NCBI GenBank assembly: GCA_004297445.1
Contig: SCUK01000076.1
Location: forward strand, 1-61,407
Direction: 5' to 3'
Source: Anaerolineae bacterium
Lineage (GTDB): Bacteria; Chloroflexota; Anaerolineae; Anaerolineales; UBA11579
DNA: 61,407 nt
The notes under the pieces are model-generated. The model saw only the letters and a list, made by a program, of their open reading frames with translations. It did no database searches and was not told the origin of the DNA. Below are positions 1 through 7,531 of this stretch, one piece after another. The position numbers and the translations under genes were made by a program. Each line of letters starts with the position of its first letter. The stretch's first letter is position 1.

Positions 1-37
1 CTTTGGGCAGTTGTAATATGACAATGGACATGGAAAG

Positions 38-89
38 CCTCTTGTGGATTGTTGTGACAAACTAATCCTACAAGAGGTCTTTCTTTTTC
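38..89 (+). terminator. Intrinsic terminator of a gene left of the window
   Basis: A 10-bp stem (38-47 paired with 68-77, including one G-T pair) is followed by a T-rich run (78-89). It would stop transcription entering from the left, tail to tail with the comF gene. No gene is visible in 1-118. Confidence 0.55.
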
Positions 90-118
90 TCAAAACCCAC
101 CGTTTATGGGACAGTCAC

Positions 119-841
119 CTAAATTACCCGCGCCACGGCCCCGGCATAGACCACGCTGGCTCCCGCGCCAAGCACAGCCGCGGATGCGGCATCCAGGGTG
201 GCGCCAGTGGTCATTACATCATCCACCAGCAGCACACACCGAGCGGAAACGTGCGCCGGGTCCCCACGGAAGGCCCCCGCCACGTTGGCGCGCCGTTCCG
301 CCAGCGAAAGACCCACCTGGGGTCGGGTCTCACGGGCACGTGCCAGCGCGCCGGGAGCATAGCGCGCCCCCAGCAGCGCAGCCAGCGGCCGGGCGATGAG
401 CGCGGTCTGGTTGTAGCCGCGTTCCCGCAGCCGATTTCGTCCCAGAGGCACCGGCGTGACTATCTCTACCGGCCAACCGGCCGCGGCAACCGGTTCAGCC
501 AATCGCTCGCCAAAGAGCTGTGCCAGCCCAACATCCCGGCGGAACTTGAGCGCCGTCACCGCCCGCTGGAGCGTGCCGCCATACGCCCGCCACACCGCCG
601 CCCGCTGAAAAGCCGGCGGGTGCGCATGGCAAACTGCACAGACCTGTCCCGCTACAGCAACAGGTTGGGAACAGCGCGGGCAACAAGGCGGGGCCAACTG
701 CGGCGCGGCCGCCTGGCAGGCCGGACACCAGCGCGAACCTGGCCTGCCACACGAGGCGCAGCGCGGCGGCAAAAGGGCATCCAAGAGGATGCCCGGGATT
801 TTCATGTGAAGGGGAAGTCGGCGGAGCGTACCGCCTGGCAT
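119..841 (-). CDS. comF: ComF family phosphoribosyltransferase-like protein
   Basis: ComF proteins are cytoplasmic and are needed for DNA uptake in naturally competent bacteria; the phosphoribosyltransferase fold is known but the exact reaction is not. The N-terminal part (about residues 25-80) carries four CxxC-type pairs, starting CASCG and CPACQ, typical of the ComF zinc ribbon. The C-terminal part has the PRPP-binding loop VLLVDDVMTTGATL (about residues 203-216). Length (240 aa) is normal for the family. The start at 841 has a weak AAGG upstream; an internal ATG at 805 is the alternative. It begins 7 nt after the tadC stop, so it is very likely the last gene of the Tad pilus operon. That position suggests, but does not prove, a link between this pilus and DNA uptake. 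Confidence 0.9.
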   Translation of the reverse strand: MPGGTLRRLPLHMKIPGILLDALLPPRCASCGRPGSRWCPACQAAAPQLAPPCCPRCSQPVAVAGQVCAVCHAHPPAFQRAAVWRAYGGTLQRAVTALKFRRDVGLAQLFGERLAEPVAAAGWPVEIVTPVPLGRNRLRERGYNQTALIARPLAALLGARYAPGALARARETRPQVGLSLAERRANVAGAFRGDPAHVSARCVLLVDDVMTTGATLDAASAAVLGAGASVVYAGAVARVI

Positions 842-848
842 GGAAGCC

Positions 849-1793
849 TTACTTAAAGAGAGAGGAGCGCATCATGGAAAGCGCGGCCGGACCCATCAGC
901 ACCATCATGATGGTCGGGAAGATGAGCAGCGCCATGGGGAACAGCATTTTGATTGGCGCCGTCTGGGCTTCCTGTTCAGCGCGCTGGCGGCGCTTGATCC
1001 GCATATCATCCGACTGGATACGCAGAATTTTCGCCATACTCACGCCCAACTGCTCCGACTGGATGACCGCCGCCACAAACGAGTTCAGTTCGGTCGCGCC
1101 AATGCGGTCCGCCATATCGCGCAGCGCCTCGCGCCGCACTTTGCCCAGTTGAATTTCCTGCAGGGCGCGGCCGAACGCCAGCGCCAGCTCGTTATCCCAT
1201 TTTTCGTTCACTTTCTTCATGGCTGCTTCAAGACCCAAACCGGCCTCTACGCAGATGGTCAGCAAGTCCAGCGCATCCGGCAGCGCCTTGGTCACGTCTT
1301 TCTGTCGCCTTTTAACCTTGCTGTCCAGCAGCAGGTTGGGGACAAAGAAACCCAGTGCCGTAAACCCGATGATCATCAAGATATTGCGTACGGTAAACGG
1401 GGACTGATTGGGGGCAATGCTGAAGACGACGAACAACAACACGGCGATGGCCGCAGCAACAATAAAGCGACCAGCAAAGAACACCGTGGGGTCAATGCCG
1501 CGCGGATTGCCGGCCATTTCAAGTTTTCTCTGGGTTTGTTCGAGAGCGCGTTGAGGCGTGAACTTTAACGCAACCTCGCCCATATTGGCCGCCAGCGGCA
1601 GAATAATGCGTTCCACGAACGACTGGGAGAGTTCAATGTCTTCGAGGTTGGTAATCTCACCGGCGGCGGCAAAATCTGCCAGGCGCTCTTCCAGCGGGTC
1701 CACCCCGCGTTCCTGGCGCAAACCAACAATGACCAGGGTGATGGCAACCCCCAGCAAAATGACAATCAGAACGATGATGATCCCGAGATTCAT
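849..1793 (-). CDS. tadC: Tad pilus inner-membrane platform protein TadC
   Basis: This is a type II secretion system F-domain protein. With TadB it forms the membrane platform on which the TadA ATPase drives assembly of Flp pili. The sequence starts with a transmembrane helix (about residues 3-25). Two further hydrophobic segments follow near residues 105-150, then a cytoplasmic helical F domain with the segment LPDALDLLTICVEAGLGLEA, and a C-terminal hydrophobic hairpin near 285-310. Length (314 aa) fits TadC. It lies 13 nt downstream of tadB and 7 nt upstream of comF. The two F-domain genes are related; calling this one TadC and the other TadB rests on gene order and on the DALDLL signature. 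Confidence 0.93.
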   Translation of the reverse strand: MNLGIIIVLIVILLGVAITLVIVGLRQERGVDPLEERLADFAAAGEITNLEDIELSQSFVERIILPLAANMGEVALKFTPQRALEQTQRKLEMAGNPRGIDPTVFFAGRFIVAAAIAVLLFVVFSIAPNQSPFTVRNILMIIGFTALGFFVPNLLLDSKVKRRQKDVTKALPDALDLLTICVEAGLGLEAAMKKVNEKWDNELALAFGRALQEIQLGKVRREALRDMADRIGATELNSFVAAVIQSEQLGVSMAKILRIQSDDMRIKRRQRAEQEAQTAPIKMLFPMALLIFPTIMMVLMGPAALSMMRSSLFK

Positions 1794-1806
1794 GGCCGTA
1801 CTGCTC

Positions 1807-2802
1807 CTAGACCTGGATATCCGCGATTTTATTCATCACGAAGAACCCGATCATGATCATAATGGCGCCGCATGTCAGGATACCGATGCCGCACATCTTG
1901 GGCTCCAGGAAGAACTGCATCATGTAGGCACGATTGAGCAGCCACAGGATACCGGAGATGAACACCGGCATCAGCGCCAGGAAACGCCCGGAATACACCA
2001 CCTGTGCCGTCAGGGTCTTAATCTCACCCTTGATTCGGATGCGCTCGCGGATGGTATGGGTGATGGTTTCAAGGATTTCCGAGAGGTTACCACCCACCTC
2101 GCGCTGCACATTCATGGCAGTCACCACCAGGTCCAGGTCTTCGCTGGGGATGCGGCGCAACAGGTTTTCCAACGAGGCTTCCATCGGAATGCCCAACTGC
2201 ATTTCCTGATACACGCGGCGGAACTCGCCGCTGATGGGCGGTGGCATTTCCTTACTGATGGATTCAATCGCCTGCATGGTGGAGTAACCGGCGCGAATGC
2301 CATTGACCATCAGCGTCAGCATGTCCGGCAACTGGTCACTGAATTTGGTTAGCCGCGTTTTCTGCTGGCGCTTCACATACATATTGGGAAGGAAGAAACC
2401 CACGATGAAGCCCACCAACATGAAAATCTGGGCGGTCAAGCCGCCGCCAAAGCCGCCGCCAAAGACGAAGAACCCGATGACGCCGGTGCCAAAAGACGAA
2501 ATCAACATGAGCGCGAAATATTCGCCGACCTTCATTTTCAGGTCGGCGCGCGCCAGTGATTCTTTTACACGGTCAGCAAAGGAAGTACCTTCAAGCCGCT
2601 GGCTGAGCAGGTTGGTCAGGAACGACCCTTCCTGCTTTTTCCCATCTTCTTCGCTGGTGCCAAATTCCATCGGCTGTTCCTGGAGGTACTCGTCCAGGCG
2701 CTGTTCCACCAGAGATTTTTCCTGCGTCAGTGTGATGAACAGACCGACGCCGAACAAAATCAGCACCAGTATGCCGCCAATAATGAGGATGGTGGTTGCC
2801 AT
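1807..2802 (-). CDS. tadB: Tad pilus inner-membrane platform protein TadB
   Basis: This is the second type II secretion F-domain membrane protein of the Flp pilus machine, the expected partner of TadC and TadA. An N-terminal transmembrane helix (about residues 4-26) is followed by a charged cytoplasmic stretch, a glycine-rich hydrophobic region (about 105-140), the F domain with LPDMLTLMVNGIRAGYSTMQ, and two C-terminal hydrophobic segments (about 270-325). Length (331 aa) is normal. The gene begins 18 nt after tadA and is co-directional with the whole cluster. The segment FVFGGGFGGGLTAQ is unusually glycine rich. Confidence 0.93.
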   Translation of the reverse strand: MATTILIIGGILVLILFGVGLFITLTQEKSLVEQRLDEYLQEQPMEFGTSEEDGKKQEGSFLTNLLSQRLEGTSFADRVKESLARADLKMKVGEYFALMLISSFGTGVIGFFVFGGGFGGGLTAQIFMLVGFIVGFFLPNMYVKRQQKTRLTKFSDQLPDMLTLMVNGIRAGYSTMQAIESISKEMPPPISGEFRRVYQEMQLGIPMEASLENLLRRIPSEDLDLVVTAMNVQREVGGNLSEILETITHTIRERIRIKGEIKTLTAQVVYSGRFLALMPVFISGILWLLNRAYMMQFFLEPKMCGIGILTCGAIMIMIGFFVMNKIADIQV

Positions 2803-2820
2803 TGGAGATTCGTCCCAGGA

Positions 2821-4260
2821 TTATGGGCGGCTGCGGCCCATACCGAAGATTTGGGCCGGCAGGTGAATGCCAGCCGCCTCGATTTTGTCCATGAATTTGG
2901 GGCGCAGGCCAGTGGGCCGCAGGCGGCCCATCACCTTACCCTGGTCATAGCCTGACTGTTCAAAGACGAATATGTCGGTGAGCGTCACGACATCGCCTTC
3001 CATACCGGCCACTTCCGTGATGTTCACCGTCTTGCGAGTACCGTCGCGCATGCGCTCGGCATGCAGGATCAGGTCCACCGCGGAGGCGATCTGCTCGCGA
3101 ATGGCACGCACCGGCAGGTCAAAACCGGCCATCAGGCACATGGTTTCGAGACGCGAAATCGTATCGCGTGGGCCGTTGGAGTGGGCGGTGGTCATCGAAC
3201 CGTCGTGACCGGTATTCATCGCCTGGAGCATGTCCAGCGCCGCGCCGTCACGAATCTCTCCCACCACCACCCGGTCGGGGCGCATACGCAGGGAGTTAAT
3301 CACCAGATGCTGGATGGTCACTTCGCCGCGGCCTTCAATGTTTGGTGGGCGGGACTCCAGTGTTACCACGTGGTCCTGTCGCAACTGCAGTTCAGCCGCG
3401 TTTTCAATCGTCACAATGCGTTCATCGTCGGGGATAAAACCGGAAAGGATGTTGAGCATGGTGGTTTTGCCGGAACCCGTACCACCGGACACCACGATGT
3501 TCAGGCGGGCTTCCACACACGCCTTGAGGAACTGCACGGCCTCGGGCGTGATGGCATCAAATCCGATGAGTTGCTCAATCGTAATCGGCGACTTGGAAAA
3601 GATACGAATGGTGAGCGATGGGCCCACCAGCGAAATGGGCGGAATGACGGCGTTCACGCGCGAGCCGTCCGGAAGACGGGCGTCCACATAGGGGCTGGAC
3701 TCGTCGATACGGCGGCCGAGGGGCGCCACGATGCGGTCAATGATGCGCAGGACATGGTCGTCGCTTTCAAAGGTCACCGGCACACGGTGCAGGCGACCCT
3801 TGCGCTCCACGTAGATGTTCTTGGCGCCATTCACCATCACTTCGGTAATGCTGTCATCTTCCAACAACGGCTGCAGCGGGCCAAAACCGATGATCTCCGC
3901 GACGATGGCTTCAAACAGTCGCGCGCGTTCCGGCCGTGAGAGCACAATGCTTTCTTCGGCCAGGATGGTTTCAAACAGATCCTGAATCGCCTTGCGGACT
4001 TCGGCAACGCGGGTAACGTCCATACCGGGGTCAAGTTCGGCCAGTAAACGATTCTGGACGCGCGTCTTCAGGTCAAAGTAACTATCGCGGCCGCCTTCGC
4101 CGGCCGGGCCGGTGCGCCGCTGTTGCAGTGAGGATAAGCGTGAGCTGCCCTCGCCGCCCGCCGCCGGCGGGGATGCCGGCGCAGGGCTCGGTTGGCCGCC
4201 TGCAGCGGGGTCCGGGCGATCCTTGCCCTGCCCCTGTTCCAATCGTTTCAGCAAAGACAT
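2821..4260 (-). CDS. tadA: Flp pilus assembly ATPase TadA/CpaF
   Basis: This is the secretion-type ATPase that powers pilin polymerisation at the inner face of the membrane. A proline- and glycine-rich, low-complexity N-terminus (about residues 10-60) precedes the conserved N-domain (about 65-240). The Walker A motif GGTGSGKTT is at residues 259-267. The Walker B region, with VVVGEIRDGAALDMLQA, follows, then the histidine box GHDGSMTTAHSN. Length (479 aa) is typical of CpaF/TadA. It sits between cpaE (170 nt upstream) and tadB (18 nt downstream). All catalytic motifs are intact, so it should be active. Confidence 0.96.
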   Translation of the reverse strand: MSLLKRLEQGQGKDRPDPAAGGQPSPAPASPPAAGGEGSSRLSSLQQRRTGPAGEGGRDSYFDLKTRVQNRLLAELDPGMDVTRVAEVRKAIQDLFETILAEESIVLSRPERARLFEAIVAEIIGFGPLQPLLEDDSITEVMVNGAKNIYVERKGRLHRVPVTFESDDHVLRIIDRIVAPLGRRIDESSPYVDARLPDGSRVNAVIPPISLVGPSLTIRIFSKSPITIEQLIGFDAITPEAVQFLKACVEARLNIVVSGGTGSGKTTMLNILSGFIPDDERIVTIENAAELQLRQDHVVTLESRPPNIEGRGEVTIQHLVINSLRMRPDRVVVGEIRDGAALDMLQAMNTGHDGSMTTAHSNGPRDTISRLETMCLMAGFDLPVRAIREQIASAVDLILHAERMRDGTRKTVNITEVAGMEGDVVTLTDIFVFEQSGYDQGKVMGRLRPTGLRPKFMDKIEAAGIHLPAQIFGMGRSRP

Positions 4261-4430
4261 GGGTCACGTCTCCTGTTGGTGCCTGAGGGCTTTCCAGAGT
4301 TATCGAAAAAGACTGCAAACAGAACCAGCCATCAGGCCAACCATCTTAATTATATACCAATCCGGCTTTCCCCACTTGATGTACGTTGTCGCCAACTCAC
4401 AAGGATGGCCTAACCAAATCAGTGGGGCCA

Positions 4431-5657
4431 CTACGCGGATTCGGCTTCTTCCAGTTCCTTGATGCGCTTAAGAAGAGCATCCGCCAGGTCGGTAATGCCC
4501 TTGGCCACCGGGTTATTGCGGCCGCCCAGCAGGAACGGGACGCCCCGGTCCATGGCCGGCACCACCAGCCGTTCTTCGAGGGGGATGACGGCCGACAATT
4601 CCTGTTTGCTGATATCGGCCACACGTTCCGGGGTGATGCTGCGACGCTTATCGTAGCGATTCATCGCCATCATCAACTGGTTCTTCTGGATGCCCAGCGC
4701 GTTGGCCAGGTCCAGGAACAAGCGGATATTCTTGATGGAGGGGATATCCTGTGTGGTAAGCAGAATGATGATGTCAGAATTGTCAATGGCTGCAAGGGTG
4801 ACTTCATCCAACTGCGAGCCGGTATCCACCAGGATATAGGGGTACATCGTCTTGAGGAACGACAGAACCTGACCAAACTGGGTACCATTCACGGCTTCCG
4901 CCTGTTCTGGGCGCGGCGGCGCGGCAAGGATGCGGATGCCAGTGTCCTTGTGCTTCAATAGCACTTCTTCTACTACGTCGACGTCCAACTCATTCGCGCG
5001 TGGCGCGAGGTCAGTGACGTTGTTGCGCCCCTGTTCATTGAAAAAGAACGACAGGTCGCCAAACTGCAAACGACCATCAACGGCCACAACCGGCTTGTCT
5101 TCGCTGTGAATCGCGACCGCCAGGTTGGCGGTCACGGTGGTTGCCCCGGCGCCGCCCTTGGGGGCGTAAATGGTGATGATTTTGCCAAACGGCATACCAC
5201 CACCGCGCACCCCGCCCCGGCCGCCGCCCGGCAGCCCCGAGAGGACAGCCGCGGTGGCCGCCGCTTTAGATTTTTCGGCAATCGCCATCTGGCCGGCTCG
5301 CCGGATGGCAGCGTTCAGTTCATCTACATCCGGTGGCTTGGTGAGGAAGTCGCGCGCCCCAGCCAACATCGCCCGACGCAGGTAGTTCGAGTCGCTCTGC
5401 ACCGAAAGGATGATGATCTGGGTACCGGGGATCTTGGCGCGTATCTGTTCGGTAGCGGAAATGCCGTCCATATCCGGCATGTTGATGTCCATTAACATCA
5501 CATCCGGCTGGGTTTCCATCGCCACCTGGATCCCTTCCTTCCCGGTGCGCGCCACCCCCACCACTTCCACATCCGGCTCAAACTGCAGCAACTTCCGGAT
5601 ATTTTCGCGGGTTTCGGCAATGTCGTCTACGATGACGACGCGAATCTTGTCAGCCAT
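4431..5657 (-). CDS. cpaE: Receiver-domain CpaE/TadZ-like pilus localisation ATPase
   Basis: CpaE/TadZ proteins belong to the ParA/MinD superfamily and place the Tad machine in the cell. The N-terminal 120 residues form a complete receiver domain: acidic pair VVIVDDIAE, phospho-acceptor Asp in VMLMDINMPDMDG, conserved Lys in DFLTKPPD. A glycine-rich linker (about 145-158) leads to the ATPase domain. Its P-loop is YAPKGGAGATTV, which keeps the MinD signature lysine but has Ala where most P-loops have Lys; this is common in CpaE/TadZ. Unlike many CpaE proteins, whose receiver is degenerate, the phospho-acceptor Asp is present here, so real phosphorylation control is possible. It starts 21 nt after the cpaB stop. 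Confidence 0.92.
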   Translation of the reverse strand: MADKIRVVIVDDIAETRENIRKLLQFEPDVEVVGVARTGKEGIQVAMETQPDVMLMDINMPDMDGISATEQIRAKIPGTQIIILSVQSDSNYLRRAMLAGARDFLTKPPDVDELNAAIRRAGQMAIAEKSKAAATAAVLSGLPGGGRGGVRGGGMPFGKIITIYAPKGGAGATTVTANLAVAIHSEDKPVVAVDGRLQFGDLSFFFNEQGRNNVTDLAPRANELDVDVVEEVLLKHKDTGIRILAAPPRPEQAEAVNGTQFGQVLSFLKTMYPYILVDTGSQLDEVTLAAIDNSDIIILLTTQDIPSIKNIRLFLDLANALGIQKNQLMMAMNRYDKRRSITPERVADISKQELSAVIPLEERLVVPAMDRGVPFLLGGRNNPVAKGITDLADALLKRIKELEEAESA

Positions 5658-5678
5658 TCCGGTTACTCCAACGCGGCA

Positions 5679-6860
5679 CTAGGGCTGCGGCGTTCCGGTA
5701 TCGTCGTTAATCAGCGTCGGCGCGGCCAGGATTTCCAACCGCGGTTCCAGCCCATAGGGCAGGCGCACCGGCACTGGAATCTGGTAGGTATCCAGCAGGA
5801 ATTGCAGCGTGACGGCCTGCGTGGCGCTGGTGCCCGTGTCCGAAGCAGAGCGCAGAGCCAGCGTGATTTCGGCGCCCGAATAGATGAGGTAATTCAGGGT
5901 AACCGCATCCTGCGGGGACACAATGAGTACGATAATGTCCGGCGGCAAGTTGGCCGAGGCCGCGGCGGCTGCAGCAGCTTCGTTCTCTGCGGCGGCCTGG
6001 GCATTGGGATCGTTCGGGTCAGCAGTCGGCAATACCACCGGCGCTTCGTCTTCGGCCTCAAACGTACCCATGTTCAAGACCACAATGTTCTGCATCACCG
6101 TCTGGCTCACCAGACGCGGCCGCTGGGTTGGTTCTGAGGGCACAAGATAGAAAGGCAGGTCCAGGACCGAATCCAGTTCGGCGCGGCCGGTTCGGGCAAC
6201 AGAACCGCCCGAAACGATTTGGGCTACCAGACTTGTCAGGTCTCCAGCAAATTGGGCCGAAATGCCTTCCGAGTTCTCCCCACTCTGGGTTTCAACCGAA
6301 AGCAACAGACTGGGGCCGGGCGGCACAATGGCCGAGGTCTCATTGGGGAGCAGGGTCTGGAACTGGGTGTCGAGGTCTACCAGCAACAGGGTGGTGATGA
6401 CATTCACCCGGTCGCCACGCTGCAAACCCCAGGCAACGCTGGAGAAGCGCGAAATCGGCACCGGGAAGGCCACCATGCCAGGTGGGATGAGCAGGGCATG
6501 GTCGGAGCCGGTATTGCTGTCCAGCTGGCCGGGGTCATCCAGCACCATCGATTCGGTCAGGAAGGTCCCCTGCCCCATGTCAAACCGGGCGATTTTGCCG
6601 ACAACCAGGCTAACATCCGTGAACATCGTCGGCGGGATACGCTCTTCCGGAAATCCGAAGGAGGTCAGTTTTTCAAGCGAAATGCGCTCGCCGCGAGAAA
6701 CCGGCTGAGCCAGCACCACAACCTGATTAAGGATTAATTCGGGGGTGGGAGTGGCATCGCTGCCTGCACCGCCGCCCAATGTACGGCTGAGCACCAACAC
6801 CAAGCCCAGGCCAACGACCAAGACTATCGCAACTAGGATGAGCATTCTTCCGAGACGCAT
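5679..6860 (-). CDS. cpaB: Flp pilus assembly protein CpaB/RcpC (SAF domain)
   Basis: CpaB/RcpC is an exported, membrane-anchored SAF-domain protein of Tad systems. A signal anchor covers about residues 5-27. The SAF/CpaB domain follows, with VVVLAQPVSRGERISLEKL and the conserved FPVPISRFSSVAWGLQRGDRV region. A low-complexity alanine-rich stretch lies near 290-310 (many Ala and Glu). Length is 393 aa. A strong AGAAGGAGG ribosome-binding site lies about 12 nt before the ATG. In diderm bacteria CpaB works next to the secretin CpaC/RcpA, yet no secretin gene is present here, consistent with a monoderm envelope. The gene opens the machinery operon and has its own promoter. Confidence 0.92.
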   Translation of the reverse strand: MRLGRMLILVAIVLVVGLGLVLVLSRTLGGGAGSDATPTPELILNQVVVLAQPVSRGERISLEKLTSFGFPEERIPPTMFTDVSLVVGKIARFDMGQGTFLTESMVLDDPGQLDSNTGSDHALLIPPGMVAFPVPISRFSSVAWGLQRGDRVNVITTLLLVDLDTQFQTLLPNETSAIVPPGPSLLLSVETQSGENSEGISAQFAGDLTSLVAQIVSGGSVARTGRAELDSVLDLPFYLVPSEPTQRPRLVSQTVMQNIVVLNMGTFEAEDEAPVVLPTADPNDPNAQAAAENEAAAAAAASANLPPDIIVLIVSPQDAVTLNYLIYSGAEITLALRSASDTGTSATQAVTLQFLLDTYQIPVPVRLPYGLEPRLEILAAPTLINDDTGTPQP

Positions 6861-6896
6861 GGTGGCTACTATGCCTCCTTCTGGTAAAGCAGAATC

Positions 6897-6949
6897 TAGT
6901 ACCCATCATAGTCTGACGCGGGGACGCGTCAAGCCGGAAATGGGTACTA
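6897..6949 (-). promoter_or_regulatory. cpaB operon promoter inside nested inverted repeats
   Basis: Minus strand: the -35 box TTGACG (6932-6927) and the -10 box TATGAT (6910-6905) are 16 nt apart. A perfect 10-bp inverted repeat TAGTACCCAT (6897-6906) / ATGGGTACTA (6940-6949) encloses the promoter, one arm overlapping the -10 box and the other lying just upstream of the -35 box. A second perfect inverted repeat, TGACGCG (6914-6920) / CGCGTCA (6925-6931), fills the spacer and touches the -35 box. This looks like an operator. Confidence 0.65.
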
Positions 6950-7046
6950 AGACCGGTAGATTCGGATATTTCGCTTAGTCTACCTGATATCACCCCAATG
7001 CGCCACTCAGAACCCGCGGAGAGTTTGTTTCTTGAAATCCTTGCGG

Positions 7047-7104
7047 GAAGAAGAGCCTTCTTCGCAGTTAAAGAGTAAGGCCCTGTGTTGCCACAGAGCC
7101 TTAC
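7047..7104 (-). terminator. Hairpins between flp and cpaB
   Basis: A 13-bp stem (7075-7087 with 7092-7104, one G-T pair, 4-nt loop) is followed on the minus strand by a short U-containing run. A smaller GAAGAA/TTCTTC hairpin follows near 7047-7063. They probably stop or attenuate transcripts of the highly expressed pilin gene, or protect its 3' end. The rest of 6950-7222 shows no gene. Confidence 0.6.
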
Positions 7105-7222
7105 CATTCTTCCAACATTGTCACGGCCGGGCCGGGTGTTATCAGTGATGATGCAAAAAACCGACTTCTAATCGAGGCATTGCATGCACACGACACCGGC
7201 CGCGGGCCACCTAATCCGAGGA

Positions 7223-7369
7223 TTAGAGGGAGGAAATCACGTTGGAGAACACCTGGGCGATAGCCGGGCCGAGGATGGCCAGAATGACGATGACAACGAT
7301 CGCGACCAGGACGAGGATCAACGCGTATTCCACGAGACCCTGACCTTTCTCTTTCGGAGCGAACAACAT
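7223..7369 (-). CDS. flp: Flp-type major pilin
   Basis: This 48-residue protein is a Flp/Fap pilin. It has a short basic leader MLFAPKEKGQG, the prepilin peptidase motif (cleavage expected after a Gly in KGQG, then LVEYAL with the conserved Glu and Tyr), and one long hydrophobic helix to about residue 39, ending AQVFSNVISSL. A near-perfect Shine-Dalgarno sequence, AAAGGAGGTG (7385-7376), lies 6 nt before the ATG, fitting very high expression. The gene stands alone upstream of the Tad machinery, with its own promoter and a downstream hairpin. No prepilin peptidase or TadE/F pseudopilin gene is seen in the window, so they must be encoded elsewhere. Confidence 0.93.
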   Translation of the reverse strand: MLFAPKEKGQGLVEYALILVLVAIVVIVILAILGPAIAQVFSNVISSL

Positions 7370-7397
7370 GGCAAGCACCTCCTTTCCTTCATTATTT

Positions 7398-7455
7398 CTC
7401 TGGTACGGACCAGAGTTATTAGCCTATTATACGCAACTTTGTCCCGGATTGGCAA
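7398..7455 (-). promoter_or_regulatory. flp promoter and 5'-end mRNA hairpin
   Basis: Minus strand: TTGCCA (7455-7450), an 18-nt spacer, then TATAAT (7431-7426). The predicted start of transcription is near 7419. A perfect hairpin (7398-7404 with 7409-7415, 4-nt loop) begins about 4 nt into the transcript, where it could protect the pilin mRNA from 5'-end decay. Confidence 0.65.
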
Positions 7456-7531
7456 TAGTATCGAAGGGCCATCCCGGTGCGTATTTCATCGATAATACTC
7501 AGGAAAGCGGCGTTTAGACCTTACAGATTTA

